A stretch of DNA of 15,966 bases, from positions 1 through 15,966 of the forward strand of contig DASQHM010000041.1 of NCBI GenBank assembly GCA_035632095.1. The letters run 5' to 3'. Under the pieces are notes generated by a model. That model searched no databases. It saw only the letters and a program-made list of their open reading frames with translations, and had not been told where the DNA came from. The translations under genes and the position numbers were made by a program. Below are positions 7,201 through 12,629 of this stretch, in pieces (position 1 is the stretch's first letter; each line of letters begins with the position of its first letter). The stretch is from DASQHM01 sp035632095. Lineage in GTDB: Bacteria; Pseudomonadota; Alphaproteobacteria; Ferrovibrionales; Ferrovibrionaceae.

Positions 7201-7930
7201 TTTCGTTGTCGCCGCGGAGCGCCGAGAAATTGGTGCCCGTGCCGGAGCCGTACTTGAACAGCCGCGCCTCGCGGACCCAAAGGTCCATGATGCCGCCCTC
7301 GTTCACCAGGTCGTCGCGCACCGATTGGATGAAGCAGGCGTGCGGCTGCGGGTGCTCGTAGGCCGAGGCGGATTTCACCAGCTTGCCGGTCTCGAAGTCG
7401 ACGTAGTAGTGCCCCTGCGCCGGCCCGTCGATGCCGTAGGCCCAATGCAGGCCGGTGTTGAACCATTGCGGCGAATTTGGTGCGCCCATTTGGCGCGCCA
7501 GCATGTAGCGCATCTCGTCGAAGAAGGCGCGCGCGTCGTCTTCGCCGTCGAAGTAGCCGCCCTTCCAGCCCCAATAGGTCCAGGTTCCGGCCAGGCGATC
7601 GAAAACCTGCTTCGCCGAGGCCTCGTGCGTGGTGCGCTCTTTCTCCGGCAATTCGGCGAGTGCCGCGTCGTCCGCCGTCTTGCGCCACAGCCAGCTCGGG
7701 ACGGAATTCTCCTCGACCGCCTTAAGACGCGCCGGGACTCCCGCCTTGCGGAAATATTTTTGCGCCAGGATGTCGCACGCCACCTGCGACCAATCGGCAG
7801 GCACTTCGATGCCGTCGAGGCGGAACACCACCGAGCCGTCCGGATTGCGGATTTCGCTCGTCGTCGTTCCAAAAGCGATGCCTTCGTACGCCGACCGGTC
7901 GGACTTGGTGAAATGACGCTCGACGCGCAT
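4274..7930 (-). CDS. nrdJ: Vitamin B12-dependent (class II) ribonucleotide reductase
   Basis: The 1218-residue product is a full-length alphaproteobacterial NrdJ, which reduces ribonucleotides to deoxyribonucleotides using adenosylcobalamin as radical source and so needs neither oxygen nor a second subunit. Motifs seen: C199 (PHACFIQSV), the first Cys of the redox pair; GTGTNFSALRGDNEKLSGGGRSSG and GGTTRRAAKM; the catalytic NPCSE loop with N472, C474 (thiyl radical) and E476; C485, eleven residues after C474 as in the Lactobacillus enzyme; and APTGTIGLVMDCDTTGIEPDF. The C-terminal tail has C1191, C1194, C1205, C1208, C1211 and C1217, a zinc-ribbon or dithiol tail that would re-reduce the active site. 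ATG at 7930 follows GGGGAG. No frameshift or lost residue is visible. It has its own terminator, and NrdR-like and DnaA boxes lie upstream. Confidence 0.97.
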   Translation of the reverse strand: MRVERHFTKSDRSAYEGIAFGTTTSEIRNPDGSVVFRLDGIEVPADWSQVACDILAQKYFRKAGVPARLKAVEENSVPSWLWRKTADDAALAELPEKERTTHEASAKQVFDRLAGTWTYWGWKGGYFDGEDDARAFFDEMRYMLARQMGAPNSPQWFNTGLHWAYGIDGPAQGHYYVDFETGKLVKSASAYEHPQPHACFIQSVRDDLVNEGGIMDLWVREARLFKYGSGTGTNFSALRGDNEKLSGGGRSSGLMSFLKIGDRAAGAIKSGGTTRRAAKMVTVDIDHPDIEDYINWKVVEEQKVAALVTGSKLAEKHLNAIMRACNSGQGEGRFDPSDNPMLKKEIIAARRAMIPENYVQRVLQFARQGYTTIDFRTYDTDWDSEAYLTVSGQNSNNSVRVTNDFLKAVEADGDWDLIRRTDGRIKKTLKARDLWEQVAAAAWHSADPGVQYDTVINEWHTCPADGRINASNPCSEYMFLDDTACNLASLNLMRFRRDDLSFDIEAYEHAVRLWTVVLEVSVLMAQFPSQRIAELSYEFRTLGLGYANIGALLMSLGLSYDSEAGRALCGALTAVMTGVCYATSAEMAAELGAFPGYERNKAAMLRVIRNHRRAAYGFIDGYEQLSILPVPLDHASCPDKALIAAAKRAWDHALESGEQHGYRNAQVSVVAPTGTIGLVMDCDTTGIEPDFAIVKFKKLAGGGYFKIINRTVPDALKVLGYDDDQIGDIVAYAVGHGTLEDAPGVNWERLGQKGFNRSVIDAVEGALGSAFDIKFAFNKWTVGEEFCTRVLGFAKEQLDDVSFDMLAALGFTRKEIEAANIYCCGSMTVEGAPHLKAEHLPVFDCANPCGREGKRYLSTDSHIRMMAAAQPFISGAISKTINMPNSATVGDCKGAYMLSWKLGLKANALYRDGSKLSQPLNAMVLEDEDDSLSEQLAAAPAAQRATIVAERIVEKHVTGRQRLPQRRKGYTQKAVVGGHKVYLRTGEYDDGRLGEIFIDMHKEGAAFRSLMNNFAIAISLGLQYGVPLDEYVQAFTFTRFEPAGLVEGNDAIKMSTSLLDYVFRELAISYLGRTDLAHVQPEDLHADSLGTGEEQSEGAAPAADDRPASRGNGDGSGRSYASNGYVRSNLYVLSNARSQETTSVLPHGTTAVSLGYQSTAVAVQTLIDGDVDHRLTRIREAKLKGYEGDACGECGNFTLVRNGTCLKCNTCGGTSGCS

Positions 7931-8082
7931 GGATGCTCCCCTGACGATTTTTTTTCACTGAATCGAAGTGACGAAATGATCCCCCAAGACGGCCGCGACT
8001 CGACGTTGGTACTCGATCTTTGCAGCTCGCCCAGCTGGCCGAAGGCCGCAATGTTTAGGGCTGCTTTCGACCGGCGACACAA

Positions 8083-8111
8083 ACTGTAGGCTCGGCCTCA
8101 GGGGTGGTCAA
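8083..8111 (-). promoter_or_regulatory. Predicted sigma70-type promoter of nrdJ
   Basis: On the minus strand TTGACC (8106-8111) and TACAGT (8083-8088) are separated by exactly 17 bp, matching five of six -35 and four of six -10 consensus bases. The start of transcription would be near 8076. The -35 element overlaps the weaker NrdR-like box, which fits repression. This is a reading by eye without mapped transcripts. Confidence 0.5.
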
Positions 8112-8125
8112 TCAAGATTTGGACA
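8110..8125. promoter_or_regulatory. Second, degenerate NrdR box overlapping the nrdJ -35
   Basis: The 16-mer beginning AATCAAGATTTGG matches the NrdR consensus at only 8 of 16 positions but keeps all six strongest core positions (C, A, A, T, T, G). Its centre is exactly 31 bp from the centre of the strong box, the spacing of about three helical turns usual for paired NrdR boxes, and it overlaps the proposed -35 at 8106-8111. Confidence 0.4.
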
Positions 8126-8140
8126 CATTTGCAAAAAATG

Positions 8141-8156
8141 GCACTAGATGTAGTGT
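8141..8156. promoter_or_regulatory. NrdR box (strong)
   Basis: GCACTAGATGTAGTGT matches the NrdR-box consensus acaCwAtATaTwGtgt at 13 of 16 positions, including every strongly conserved base, and is itself palindromic (CACTA-N4-TAGTG). NrdR is the zinc- and ATP-cone-containing repressor of ribonucleotide reductase genes. The site lies upstream of the nrdJ -35 element, as expected for its target gene. Confidence 0.75.
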
Positions 8157-8228
8157 CTCATCCCGAACATGATCCCTGGCTGTCAGAAAAACTCCAATAA
8201 TATCTGGAAGTTAGAAATCATCTCTTGA

Positions 8229-8249
8229 TTGTCACATAATTTGTGACAA
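8229..8249. promoter_or_regulatory. Perfect 21-bp inverted repeat, probable operator
   Basis: TTGTCACA (8229-8236) and TGTGACAA (8242-8249) are perfect inverted 8-bp arms around a 5-bp AT spacer. The symmetry and length suit a dimeric transcription factor. It resembles neither FNR/FixK (TTGAT-N4-ATCAA) nor CRP (TGTGA-N6-TCACA) sites. It lies in the AT-rich part of the control region and overlaps a possible plus-strand -35 (8241-8246). Confidence 0.6.
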
Positions 8250-8269
8250 CGCTCCCTACTGTGGATAAG
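8241..8269 (+). promoter_or_regulatory. Possible plus-strand promoter for the NDUFA12-mlaD-DUF2155 operon
   Basis: TTGTGA (8241-8246) and GATAAG (8264-8269) are 17 bp apart, each with four of six consensus matches. The -35 overlaps the right arm of the inverted repeat and the -10 overlaps the first DnaA box. It is the best candidate I found for this operon, but weak. Confidence 0.3.
8260..8268 (-). promoter_or_regulatory. DnaA box, exact match
   Basis: TGTGGATAA is the reverse complement of TTATCCACA, the high-affinity DnaA box. It lies 10 bp right of the 21-bp inverted repeat and points toward nrdJ. Confidence 0.65.
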
Positions 8270-8320
8270 TTTTTGAGCCGTTCCATATCAGGCAATTTTT
8301 GCGGCTCGCAAATGCACGGG

Positions 8321-8329
8321 TTATCCACA
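8321..8329 (+). promoter_or_regulatory. DnaA box, exact match, opposite orientation
   Basis: TTATCCACA is a perfect DnaA box, 61 bp (start to start) from the first and inverted relative to it. Two exact 9-mers this close in GC-rich DNA are unlikely by chance. Confidence 0.65.
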
Positions 8330-8463
8330 GGCTGCGGCGACGCGAATTGCATCGCGTGAGCCATGCAAAGCCGCGATTCCGGGCGCCTCTGGACGGAGCC
8401 ATGCACGGGTGCCATAGTCGCCGCGCTTCGATGGATTCTCGTGCGCGCGGAACGGATCGATTC

Positions 8464-8802
8464 ATGACCATTGGCACGCGCCTCTTCACCTGGCTCCGCG
8501 GCGAGAAGGTGGGCGAGGACTCGTTCGGCAACCGTTATTTTCGTGAAAAATCCGGCGGCGGACGCCGTTGGGTGCTGTTCAAGGGCGAGGCCGAAGCCTC
8601 GAAGGTGCCGCCGGAATGGCACGCCTGGCTGCATCACACGGTCGATTCGTTGCCAACCGCGCATGCGGCGCGCCCGTGGGAACGCGAGCATGTGCCCAAC
8701 CTGACAGGCACGTCGATGGCGTATAAACCGCCTGGCGCGGTGGATCACGGTGGGCGGCGCGCGGCCGCCACCGGCGACTACGAGGCCTGGAAGCCCAACT
8801 AG
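8464..8802 (+). CDS. NADH:ubiquinone oxidoreductase subunit NDUFA12 family protein
   Basis: The 112-residue protein is the alphaproteobacterial homologue of mitochondrial complex I accessory subunit NDUFA12 (B17.2). Family features are all present: RLFTWLRGEKVGEDSFGNRYFRE at the N-terminus, RRWVLFKGEAEASKVPPEWHAWLHHTVD in the middle, and PWEREHVPNLTGTSMAYKPPG followed by YEAWKPN at the end. It binds the peripheral arm of complex I on the cytoplasmic side and helps assembly or stability; it carries no cofactor. ATG at 8464 gives the usual length; its ribosome binding site is weak (GGA eight bases upstream), but longer in-frame starts would add unrelated Arg-rich sequence. It is the first gene of a plus-strand operon with mlaD and DUF2155, an arrangement familiar from related genomes. 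Confidence 0.93.
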   Translation: MTIGTRLFTWLRGEKVGEDSFGNRYFREKSGGGRRWVLFKGEAEASKVPPEWHAWLHHTVDSLPTAHAARPWEREHVPNLTGTSMAYKPPGAVDHGGRRAAATGDYEAWKPN

Positions 8803-8867
8803 GCGGTAGAACGTGGAGGCTGCGCCGAAACGGGGCCGGCGCGGGCGCGAGAGGGAGAGCAAGTACC

Positions 8868-9497
8868 ATGGGCGGCAACGTGGTGGAAACGCTGATCGGT
8901 GCGGCGGTGATCGCGGTCGCGGCGGCGTTCCTGGTCTTTGCCTATTCGACCGCCGGCGTGCGGTCCGTCGGCGGCTACGAGCTCGTCGCCAAGTTCGACA
9001 AGGTCGACGGCCTGAGCGTCGGCGGCGACGTGCGCTTGAGCGGAATCAAGGTCGGCACCATCACGTCCGAAACGCTCGATCCGAAAAGCTATCAAGCGAT
9101 CGTACGCTTCACCTTGGCGCCCAATGTGCAGCTCCCCGATGATTCTTCCGCCAAGATCACGAGTCAGGGCTTGCTCGGCGGCAACTACCTGGCGCTCGAA
9201 CCCGGCGGCAGCGATGCGTTCCTGAAGCCCGGCCAGTCGGTCCAGTACACGCAGGGTGCGGTCAACTTGATGGATCTGATAGGGCGCGCGATCTATAGCG
9301 GCACCGGCAGCTCCAAATCTGAAGCGGCGCCCGCGCCAGCCGGCAATGCTCCGGCCGCGGCTCCGGCGGCAGCTCAGCCTGCATCTGTCCAGGGGACTCC
9401 AGCGCAGCCCGCGCCCGCGCAGGTCGCGCCCTCCGCCGCACCGGCAGCGCCGCAACCCGAGCCGCAGCAAGCGCCCGCCGCGCAGCCCCCGAAGTAA
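8868..9497 (+). CDS. mlaD: MlaD-type MCE protein (outer membrane lipid asymmetry maintenance)
   Basis: The 209-residue product has one N-terminal membrane helix (about residues 7-27, ETLIGAAVIAVAAAFLVFAY) and a single MCE domain at about 36-113. The domain shows YELVAKFDKVDGLSVGGDVRLSGIKVG and ITSQGLLGGNYLALEPGG, the signature of MlaD. MlaD forms a periplasmic hexameric ring on the MlaFEDB ABC transporter that moves phospholipids between the inner and outer membranes. The partners mlaF, mlaE and mlaC are not nearby, so the protein must assemble with products encoded elsewhere. Residues from about 152 to 209 are a low-complexity Ala/Pro/Gln tail, longer than in the E. coli protein and probably disordered in the periplasm. 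ATG at 8868 follows GGGAGAG with good spacing. Confidence 0.93.
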   Translation: MGGNVVETLIGAAVIAVAAAFLVFAYSTAGVRSVGGYELVAKFDKVDGLSVGGDVRLSGIKVGTITSETLDPKSYQAIVRFTLAPNVQLPDDSSAKITSQGLLGGNYLALEPGGSDAFLKPGQSVQYTQGAVNLMDLIGRAIYSGTGSSKSEAAPAPAGNAPAAAPAAAQPASVQGTPAQPAPAQVAPSAAPAAPQPEPQQAPAAQPPK

Positions 9498-9511
9498 GGC
9501 AAGCGGCCCGC

Positions 9512-9883
9512 ATGTTCGTGCGAGCATCTACCGGTTGGCGCGTTGGCATTGCCGTCGTGCTCGCCGCTGCCGTGGCCGTGCCGGCGCAAGCAGCAAGCGC
9601 CGTGCTGCAAGGCTTGGACAAGATTACGGCGCGTGTTTCGACCTTCGATGCGCCCATCGACAAACCGGTGCGTTTCGGCACGCTCAGTATCACCGTGCGT
9701 GCCTGCAACAAGCGGCCGCCGGAGGAGCCGCCGGAGACCACGGCGTTCCTCGAGATCGAGGACGAGCGGCAGAATCAGCCGCCGCAGCAGGTCTTCATGG
9801 GGTGGATGTTCGCCTCGAGCCCGGCGTTGAACGCGCTGCAGCACCCGGTCTATGACGTGTGGGTCGTCGACTGCAAGCCGTGA
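9512..9883 (+). CDS. DUF2155 domain periplasmic protein
   Basis: This 123-residue protein has a Sec signal peptide (about residues 1-28, ending PAQAASA) and a DUF2155 domain: ITARVSTFDAPIDKPVRFGTLSITVRACNKRPPEEPPETTAFLEIED, then VFMGWMFASSPALNALQHPVYDVWVVDCK. Two cysteines in the mature chain, C65 and C121, could form a disulfide. DUF2155 proteins are widespread in Alphaproteobacteria and of unknown function; the conserved FxGWMFASSPxLNxLxHPVYDVWV block is diagnostic. It starts 14 bp after the mlaD stop, so the two are co-transcribed, which hints at an envelope role. It converges on the MetE-like gene with only a 10-bp gap; a short GCCGTC-N7-GACGGC stem with TTT (9890-9910) may end its transcript inside that neighbour's 3' end. 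Confidence 0.92.
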   Translation: MFVRASTGWRVGIAVVLAAAVAVPAQAASAVLQGLDKITARVSTFDAPIDKPVRFGTLSITVRACNKRPPEEPPETTAFLEIEDERQNQPPQQVFMGWMFASSPALNALQHPVYDVWVVDCKP

Positions 9884-9893
9884 TGGTCCGCCG

Positions 9894-10997
9894 TCAGCCC
9901 CAGACGGCTTTCGCGACCTCGACCACCAGCGCCAGCTTTGCCGTCTGCTCCGCGTCGGTCAGCGAGTTGCCGCCGGCGACCGAGGCAAAGCCGCATTGCG
10001 GACTGAGAGCGAGGCGATCCATCGGCACGTGACGGGCCGCGTCATCGATGCGGCGGCGCAATGCGTCCCTGGTCTCGAGGACCGGCGTCTTGCTGCTGAT
10101 CAGGCCGAGCACCACATGCCGATCCTTCGGCACGAAGCGGAGCGGCGCGAAATCGCCGGCGCGTGCGGTGTCGTACTCGAGAAAGAACGCATCGACCGGC
10201 ACGTCGTTGAACAGGCGCTCGGCCACCGGCTCGTAGCCGCCGGAGGCCATCCAACGGCTGCGGAAGTTGCCGCGGCAAAGGTGCATGCCGACGGTCATTC
10301 CGGACGGACGGCCGGCGAGAATGCGCTTGAAAGTCGTGACGTATGTGTCAAGCAATGCATTCGGGTCGGCGCCGAGATCGGACACCTGGGCGCGGATCGC
10401 CGGGTCGCAGAGCATGGCGAGCGGCACTTCGTCGAGCTGGACATAAGTGCATCCGTCGCGCGCCAGATCGGCCAGCTCGTTCCGATAGACCTCGACCAAA
10501 TCGTCCCAATAGAGCGACATGTCGCCATAGACGGCGACATCGGCCGCCGCATGAAAGCGGAAAAAATGGAACGCCGTCGGGCTCGGCATGGTGATTTTCG
10601 GCGTCGCTTTCGTCAGCCTGCGCAGCCGCAGGAACTCATTGGTGGTGATCGGGCGATGCCGATGGATTCGCTCGCAAGCAACGCAGGTCGGCCATTCGAA
10701 GCTGGCGCCGTGCTCGTCGCGGAATTTGAAGGCGGCCGGTTCCAGGCGAAAGCCGCTCATCCGTTCGAAGAAAAATCCGAACCAGGAACTGCGGTCGAAT
10801 TCGCCGTCGGTGACGGATTTCAGGCCGAGGCCTTCCTGCATCCGCACGGCTTGTCCGACTGCGCCTGCAAGGACGTTCTCATAGTCCGCGTCGCTCAACG
10901 TGCCGGCCCTGTGGGCCGCGTTGGCGTCCTTCAAGGCGCGGGGCCGCAGCAGGCTGCCGACATGTTCGGCGCGAAAGGGTGGGCCTCGTTCGGTCAG
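9894..10997 (-). CDS. Short MetE-like (cobalamin-independent methionine synthase C-terminal domain) methyltransferase
   Basis: Read from CTG at 10997 this is a 367-residue protein equal to the catalytic C-terminal barrel of MetE without the N-terminal half. It has the conserved start FRAEHVGSLLRPRAL, and the zinc site is complete: H239 and C241 (MHLCRGN), E274 (FFLEYD) and C335 (SPQCGF). Such short proteins use a zinc thiolate to move methyl groups to a thiol; some may make methionine, others act on unrelated substrates, so the acceptor is open. No ATG or GTG is available at the proper N-terminus. CTG 10997 overlaps the upstream stop as CTGA and has AGGA seven bases before it. The TTG at 10934 would drop the HVGSLLRP block. 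Its partner upstream is a SAM methyltransferase. Confidence 0.8.
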   Translation of the reverse strand: MTERGPPFRAEHVGSLLRPRALKDANAAHRAGTLSDADYENVLAGAVGQAVRMQEGLGLKSVTDGEFDRSSWFGFFFERMSGFRLEPAAFKFRDEHGASFEWPTCVACERIHRHRPITTNEFLRLRRLTKATPKITMPSPTAFHFFRFHAAADVAVYGDMSLYWDDLVEVYRNELADLARDGCTYVQLDEVPLAMLCDPAIRAQVSDLGADPNALLDTYVTTFKRILAGRPSGMTVGMHLCRGNFRSRWMASGGYEPVAERLFNDVPVDAFFLEYDTARAGDFAPLRFVPKDRHVVLGLISSKTPVLETRDALRRRIDDAARHVPMDRLALSPQCGFASVAGGNSLTDAEQTAKLALVVEVAKAVWG

Positions 10998-11863
10998 TTC
11001 CGTTTCCTTGCCAGAAATACGAAGAATCCGGGGAAGTAATTCTTCTTCACCAGATGGTTCTCCGCAAGCCCGGCAAATTTCGGCTCTTCTGCAATGAGTT
11101 CGTCGTAGCTTCGAAATGGCTGGAAGCGATTGATCGAGGTCGATTCCAGTATCATTCCGCAGTCCTCAAGGATCGGAATCATTTCGCTGAGAGTGTGCTG
11201 GGTCTCGTGCGGGTGCAGCACCTGGTCCCGGAACCACGATTTAAGGTGCGTCTCGTCCGTAAACCGGCGATCCAGAGCCGCATAGGCGCGCAGCAAAGCC
11301 CGCTCGTCGGCACCGGATTCGCGCAGGCGCGCGAAATGCTCGAGGAAGGGCCGCCTGCCGTAGCGGTGGTACAGGCCAATGAACACCCTGCCGCCCGGTG
11401 CGATGAATTCGCGGCACATTCGCGCCACCGCCGCTGCGCAATTGTCGGTGTGGTGCAGCACGCCGAGCGATATTGCGATGTCCGCCTGCTTGGCCGGCCT
11501 GAATGTGAAAAGGTCCGCGATCTCAAAATGCACGCTCACGCCGAGCGTTTGCGCGACGTCCTTAGCGCGCCGGATCGCGATCGGATTGAAGTCGATCGCC
11601 GAAACTTCGCATCCATGATGAAAGGCAATTCCGTTGCTGAGCCAGCCTGAACCGCATCCGACTTCGAGAACCCGCGTCCGCCCCGATGCCAGCAGCGGCA
11701 GCAGGGCCGGATAGTTCGACGCGCTGTCGTCAGACCGGATCGCCGCGGCGTGGCGTTCAGGCGATTCTCGATAGTTGAACGGCAGTTCGCGATAGAAGGC
11801 GAGGACGTCGTGATTGGCCCAACTGGTGCGCTCCTCGCCGATGTTCGCAGTTGGATCCGGCAT
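10994..11863 (-). CDS. Class I SAM-dependent methyltransferase
   Basis: The 289-residue protein has a Rossmann methyltransferase core: motif I RVLEVGCGSGWLS (residues 64-76), the acidic end of strand 2 at D91 (VSAIDFNPIAI), motif II-like FEIADLFTF, and SLGVLHHTD (132-140), a layout shared with UbiE/COQ5-like Methyltransf_11/25 enzymes. The C-terminal part (HPHETQHTLSEMIPILEDCGM...FFVFLARKRN) looks like a small substrate-recognition region. I cannot name the substrate. The ATG at 11863 lacks a clear ribosome binding site. It sits 100 bp after aat on the same strand and ends in a 4-bp CTGA overlap with the MetE-like gene. The two thus form a coupled pair and may act in one methyl-transfer route. 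Confidence 0.85.
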   Translation of the reverse strand: MPDPTANIGEERTSWANHDVLAFYRELPFNYRESPERHAAAIRSDDSASNYPALLPLLASGRTRVLEVGCGSGWLSNGIAFHHGCEVSAIDFNPIAIRRAKDVAQTLGVSVHFEIADLFTFRPAKQADIAISLGVLHHTDNCAAAVARMCREFIAPGGRVFIGLYHRYGRRPFLEHFARLRESGADERALLRAYAALDRRFTDETHLKSWFRDQVLHPHETQHTLSEMIPILEDCGMILESTSINRFQPFRSYDELIAEEPKFAGLAENHLVKKNYFPGFFVFLARKRN

Positions 11864-11963
11864 ATGGCGGGCGACAGCACAGCAAATGTTCCGCCCGCAA
11901 AGCTACAGCAAAGGATCATGTGATTTACATAAGCCATTGACGAGAATGTAGAATGAGCAGTTT

Positions 11964-12623
11964 CTACTTTGCGGTGCGAGCGGCAGAGATCGCCGCCAGA
12001 ACTTCGGTCGCAGGCCAATTCGCCGGCGCGCCGTGAAAATCGGCCCGCGTGGCCAGTGCCGCCGTAAGCCTCGCGTGATACTGGTGCCGCGGAATCTCGA
12101 TGGCGCCGAAGCGGGCAAGGTGGGTGGTGAGGAATTGTGCATCGAGCAGGACGTAGCCGCCGAACCGCAGCCGCGCGATCAGATGCACCAACGCCACCTT
12201 GGAGGCGTCGGTCTCGCGGCTGAACATGCTCTCGCCGAAGAACGCGCCAGCCAGCGAAACACCGTAGAGCCCGCCGACCAAACGCTCTCCGCGCCAACAC
12301 TCGACCGAATGCGCATACCCGCGCCGATGCAGGGCGCCATAGGCGGCGATGATCGTGTCGTTGATCCAGGTCGCGGCGCGGGTCGGAGAGGGCGCGGCGC
12401 AGGCGGCCATGACCGCCGTGAAGTCGCGATCGATAGCCACCTGGAACTTGCCTTGCCGCACGGTCCGCGCGAGCCGCCTTGGCAGGTGGAAACCATCGAG
12501 CGGAAGAATGCCGCGGCGCTCGGGATCGAACCAGAAGACCTCCGGGTCGCCGCGCGATTCCGCCATGGGGAACAGCCCTTGCGCGTAGGCGCCGAGCAGC
12601 AGGTCCGGCGTCAGCACAGCCAC
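11964..12623 (-). CDS. aat: Leucyl/phenylalanyl-tRNA--protein transferase
   Basis: Aat moves Leu or Phe from aminoacyl-tRNA onto proteins with N-terminal Arg or Lys, marking them for ClpS/ClpAP degradation in the cytoplasm. The 219-residue product shows the family blocks: LLLGAYAQGLFPMAE near residues 8-22, VFWFDPERRGILPLD (29-43), GYAHSVECWRGERLVGGLYGVSLAGAFFGESMFSRETDASK (102-142), and LLDAQFLTTHLARFGAIEIPR (159-179). The N-terminus is short, as in related alphaproteobacteria. The start is GTG at 12623, six bases after the accC stop, with AGGGG about ten bases upstream. It is therefore the last gene of the aroQ-accB-accC-aat run. In many relatives DUF2155 follows aat; here two methyltransferase genes lie between. 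Confidence 0.95.
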   Translation of the reverse strand: MAVLTPDLLLGAYAQGLFPMAESRGDPEVFWFDPERRGILPLDGFHLPRRLARTVRQGKFQVAIDRDFTAVMAACAAPSPTRAATWINDTIIAAYGALHRRGYAHSVECWRGERLVGGLYGVSLAGAFFGESMFSRETDASKVALVHLIARLRFGGYVLLDAQFLTTHLARFGAIEIPRHQYHARLTAALATRADFHGAPANWPATEVLAAISAARTAK

Positions 12624-12629
12624 GACCGG

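Larger units (their letters stand above)
7931..8463. other. Divergent control region between nrdJ and NDUFA12 genes
   Basis: This 533-bp interval has no credible gene. Its middle, roughly 8100-8310, is clearly AT-richer than the surrounding coding DNA and holds promoter-like hexamers, NrdR-like boxes, a perfect inverted repeat and two exact DnaA boxes, each listed separately. The nrdJ leader from the predicted start near 8076 to 7931 would be about 145 nt and has no feature I recognise. The right end contains a repeated 10-mer (ATGCACGGGT at 8312-8321 and 8401-8410) and a small palindrome, ACGCGA-N6-TCGCGT (8340-8357). I saw no cobalamin-riboswitch B12 box. Confidence 0.7.

Noticed and set aside
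5429..8089. An 886-codon open frame on the plus strand opposite nrdJ
   Set aside because: It mirrors nrdJ codons in antisense. The translation is an Arg/Ala/Val/His-rich string with no recognisable domain, and nrdJ on the other strand is unmistakable.
8195..8329. Chromosomal replication origin
   Set aside because: Only two DnaA boxes are exact, no larger cluster or origin-linked genes (hemE, parAB, dnaA) are present, and skew cannot be judged here. It is kept only as an alternative within a finding.
7931..8463. Cobalamin riboswitch upstream of nrdJ
   Set aside because: No B12-box-like conserved stretch or multi-stem layout is visible. NrdJ uses cobalamin rather than making it, and NrdR boxes explain regulation better.
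9890..9910. Short stem GCCGTC-N7-GACGGC with TTT as a firm terminator
   Set aside because: The stem is only 6 bp with three T's and lies inside the MetE-like coding sequence, so it is mentioned only as a weak possibility under DUF2155.
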